Source: Roseiconus nitratireducens | Lineage (GTDB): Bacteria > Planctomycetota > Planctomycetia > Pirellulales > Pirellulaceae | Assembly (NCBI RefSeq): GCF_008629675.1 | Contig: NZ_VWOX01000005.1 | Location: 1 to 64,000, forward strand | Length of the DNA stretch: 64,000 bases | Direction of reading: 5' to 3' | Part shown: one piece after another, positions 63,464-64,000 of the stretch | Position numbering within the stretch: position 1 is the first letter of the stretch | How the letters are laid out: each line of letters begins with the position of its first letter | The notes under the pieces: generated by a model | What the model was told of the DNA's origin: nothing | What the model saw: the letters and a program-made list of their open reading frames with translations, nothing else | Databases searched by the model: none | Program-made: the position numbers and the translations under genes

Positions 63464-64000
63464 ATGAAAGGTTTGACATGCGGTCTGGCCACTTTGGCGA
63501 TGTTGGTTTCGGCCACGATCGTGTCGGCCCAAGACGTCACGCTGCACCAGTGGGTGCGAAGCTCAGCGGACGGTACGGTGACGGGCAACGTCGTGATTGC
63601 TCGCGATTACAGCGTTTCATCGCTCGGCGATGCGCAAGTTTCGTTGATGACTTTGGACGGAAAAGAAGCGTCCGCACCGGTCAGCACGGACAAGGACGGA
63701 AAATTCGTCCTCAGTGATGTGCAGCCGGGCGTTTACAACGTCATGGTTCGCGGCGACCAAGCGTTCGCCTGCTGTGCCCTGCACGTGGTAATGCCATCGG
63801 TACCGGTTGCCAACAGCTTTGAAATCGCCGCCGGATCGATCGATTACAGCGTGGTTCGCGGAGCCATGATTCGTTACCAGCCGGCTGGCAAGCCCGCGGC
63901 AATCGAATTCGACCCCACCAAGGCTCCTGAAGCCGCGCCGGAAGCACCGCTGGAAGCTGTCCGCGTGGCACAGTTCGACGGCGGCATGAAAGGCCGCTTG
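63464..64000 (+). CDS. Secreted protein with carboxypeptidase-regulatory-like domain, cut by window end
   Basis: ATG at 63464 opens a frame that stays open for 179 codons to the last base, so the 3' end is missing. The N terminus is a signal peptide (MKGLTCGLATLAMLVSATIVSAQ). Residues 30-110, 'GTVTGNVVIARDYSVSSLGDAQVSLMTLDGKEASAPVSTDKDGKFVLSDVQPGVYNVMVRG', match the carboxypeptidase-regulatory-like (CarboxypepD_reg, Ig-like beta-sandwich) fold. A Glu/Ala-rich linker follows. An aaagg ribosome site precedes the ATG and a strong promoter lies upstream. The function is unknown; such domains are common on planctomycete cell-surface proteins. Confidence 0.8.
   Translation, partial: MKGLTCGLATLAMLVSATIVSAQDVTLHQWVRSSADGTVTGNVVIARDYSVSSLGDAQVSLMTLDGKEASAPVSTDKDGKFVLSDVQPGVYNVMVRGDQAFACCALHVVMPSVPVANSFEIAAGSIDYSVVRGAMIRYQPAGKPAAIEFDPTKAPEAAPEAPLEAVRVAQFDGGMKGRL

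Overview
The window reads as chromosomal DNA of a planctomycete, most likely a Pirellulaceae-type (Rhodopirellula-like) marine bacterium. Reasons: high GC, many long secreted proteins with tetratricopeptide, ankyrin, WD40 or SdrD-type repeats, a giant surface protein with the planctomycete 'LE.R.LLAA' export motif, a TIGR03009-like protein, REP/RAYT sequences, and many short dispersed palindromic repeats. The genus is inferred; no rRNA is present.

Layout. 1-5379: the 3' end of a RAYT transposase with REP palindromes, a small secreted protein between two direct repeats, an exported nitrilase-superfamily hydrolase, a secreted lectin/lyase-like protein and a periplasmic thioredoxin. 5380-16216: a 10.8-kb integrated element in a CAU-anticodon tRNA gene. 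It is bounded by 39-bp direct repeats matching the tRNA 5' half and carries a tyrosine integrase, an excisionase-like HTH protein, a DnaB-like helicase and a winged-helix protein followed by three 22-bp-spaced iterons. After these come a string of small genes, an isolated tape-measure-like protein, a candidate structured RNA under a 15-bp perfect stem, and a leftward HicB/HicA plus DUF6941-like module. It resembles a phage satellite or integrative plasmid.

16567-31409: core-type genes: a membrane TPR protein, a lactate/malate dehydrogenase, a YtrA-type GntR regulator with ABC ATPase and LRR-bearing permease, ligA, a Dabb protein, a glycosyltransferase, leuB, cdsA, tatD and a hypothetical protein. 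31633-45747: a 1858-residue SdrD-repeat surface protein, a Tat-exported WD40 protein, 122-bp tandem repeats, a TIGR03009-like protein, an ankyrin protein and smc.

45927-51302: a four-gene operon of TPR protein, ExbB, ExbD and a protein whose N terminus looks like TonB (TM helix with SxxxH, then a Pro/Glu-rich linker) joined to a prenyltransferase/squalene-cyclase-like barrel. No ordinary TonB is present, so this chimera may be the energy-transducing partner. 51446-58338: a nucleoside hydrolase, a RegB-like kinase with the quinone motif GGxxNPF downstream of a PP2C phosphatase, a nitroreductase, and a GAF plus SpoIIE-like protein with degenerate metal ligands. 58727-64000: a secreted protein, a TolC-family lipoprotein, a small hypothetical gene and the start of a secreted carboxypeptidase-regulatory-like protein that runs off the window.

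Most interesting: the element that replaces the 5' half of its tRNA target, its structured RNA, iterons and lone tape-measure gene, and the TonB-cyclase chimera.
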